This document shows positions 63,455 to 64,000 of a stretch of DNA of 64,000 nucleotides, in pieces. Each line of letters opens with the position of its first letter. Positions within the stretch are counted from its first letter, which is position 1. A program made the position numbers and the translations under genes. Location of the stretch: contig CAXBMQ010000011.1 of the NCBI GenBank assembly GCA_963977005.1, positions 80,128 to 144,127 of the forward strand, given 5' to 3'. Under the pieces are notes generated by a model. The model ran no database searches. It had not been told where the DNA came from and worked only from the letters and a program-made list of their open reading frames with translations. The DNA is from CAXBCP01 sp963977005 (lineage in GTDB: Bacteria; Pseudomonadota; Alphaproteobacteria; MPNO01; UBA830).

Positions 63455-64000
63455 CTATTCGGCCGCCTCGCGGACGGACCCGTTCTGCCGTTCGCTGTCG
63501 CGCTTGGACTTCAGGTGTTCGCCGACGAGAAACGCCAGTTCGAGCGACTGCGAGGCGTTGAGCCGCGGGTCGCAATGGGTGTGATACCGGTCAGACAACC
63601 CTTCGTCGGTAATCGCCTGTGCGCCGCCGGTGCACTCGGTCACGTTCTGGCCCGTCAGTTCGATATGAACCCCGCCCGCATGCGTGCCCTCGGCCTCGTG
63701 AACGGCGAAAAAGCCGCGTACTTCCTGCAGGATCTGATCGAACGGCCGGGTCTTGTACCCGCTTTGCGCCTTGATCGTATTGCCGTGCATCGGATCGCAG
63801 GTCCAGACAACGTTTTTGCCTTCGCGCGCGACCGCCCGTACCAGTTCAGGGAGCTTTTCCTCAACCTTGTCGTGGCCCATGCGGCTGATCAGGACCAGCC
63901 TGCCGGGATCGTTTTTCGGATTCAGGGCATCGATCAGTTCGAGCAGTCCGTCGGGCGTCTGGCTCGGCCCGGTTTTCAGCCCGATCGGATTGGCAATCCC
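63455..64000 (-). CDS. Class II DAHP synthase, N-terminal part beyond window
   Basis: The visible 181 codons are the C-terminal part of a class II 3-deoxy-7-phosphoheptulonate synthase, the first shikimate-pathway enzyme. At the window edge the frame reads GIANPIGLKTGPSQTPDGLL, the active-site segment. LVLISRMGHDKVEEKLPELV, VVWTCDPMHGNTIKAQSGYK and HIELTGQNVTECTGGAQAI follow, with metal ligands in the last three. The start lies beyond position 64000. An ATG at 63880 is internal. Confidence 0.95.
   Translation of the reverse strand, partial: GIANPIGLKTGPSQTPDGLLELIDALNPKNDPGRLVLISRMGHDKVEEKLPELVRAVAREGKNVVWTCDPMHGNTIKAQSGYKTRPFDQILQEVRGFFAVHEAEGTHAGGVHIELTGQNVTECTGGAQAITDEGLSDRYHTHCDPRLNASQSLELAFLVGEHLKSKRDSERQNGSVREAAE

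Overview
The window is a high-GC chromosomal segment of an alphaproteobacterium, most likely of the Rhodospirillales or a close relative. This rests on gene order and family content: rne divergent from amiC-mrcA-prfB, an RNase E with an acidic insertion in its S1 domain and a C-terminal GWW motif, aroQ-accB-accC-aat followed by DUF2155, mlaD and an NDUFA12-type complex I subunit, purS-purQ-purL-bolA-grxD, and clpS-clpA. No rRNA, tRNA, CRISPR array, integrase or transposase was seen.

Layout. Positions 1-5.3 kb hold a truncated FAD hydroxylase, a bacteriohemerythrin, a glutathione transferase, a small nitroreductase-family protein, an orphan TRAP-type solute-binding lipoprotein and tyrS. Positions 5.4-9.7 kb hold a deacetylase-fold protein, anmK, a trypsin-fold/PDZ protein that has lost its catalytic triad, and prfB with a programmed +1 frameshift. 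Positions 9.8-16.9 kb are the cell-wall and RNA-decay block: mrcA and amiC, then rne on the other strand with a clear terminator. Positions 16.9-24.6 kb carry an aminotransferase and a gamma-glutamyltransferase-like lipoprotein, an M48 protease with TPRs, a DsbA-family oxidoreductase, a zeta-class GST, ornithine decarboxylase and two small proteins. Positions 24.8-31.0 kb hold aroQ, acetyl-CoA carboxylase subunits, aat, DUF2155, mlaD, NDUFA12, RidA and a FemAB-like acyltransferase.

The accessory part is 31.0-39.75 kb. It begins with intergenic palindromes and a three-copy tandem repeat (about 32.06-32.36 kb). A metal-resistance island follows. A rightward operon encodes a Cys-rich exported protein, a Tat-exported multicopper oxidase, a DUF411 protein, a membrane-anchored cytochrome c, a 52-residue Met/Gly-rich membrane peptide, a Cys-rich membrane protein, a SCO thioredoxin-fold copper chaperone and a multi-span membrane protein. 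A second module has a divergent MerR-family regulator, a SHOCT protein, a second-type LspA and a short cation diffusion facilitator. Two near-identical MerR-type operators with 19-bp spacers lie before the SHOCT gene and before the transporter gene. A 3' remnant of a second merR lies at the left edge of the island. The genes suggest periplasmic copper oxidation and chaperoning together with lead/cadmium/zinc-type efflux.

Positions 39.8-64 kb return to core genome: clpA-clpS, a lipoprotein, a SPOR-containing D-Ala-D-Ala carboxypeptidase, a gamma-glutamylcyclotransferase-like protein, the galU-ugd-pgm cluster for UDP-glucuronate supply, a DnaJ/VWA pair, an SDR-slyX pair, a CmcJ/NvfI-family protein, purSQL, bolA-grxD, two lipoproteins, rpsD, trmJ, cimA, nadE and the 3' part of a class II DAHP synthase cut by the window edge.
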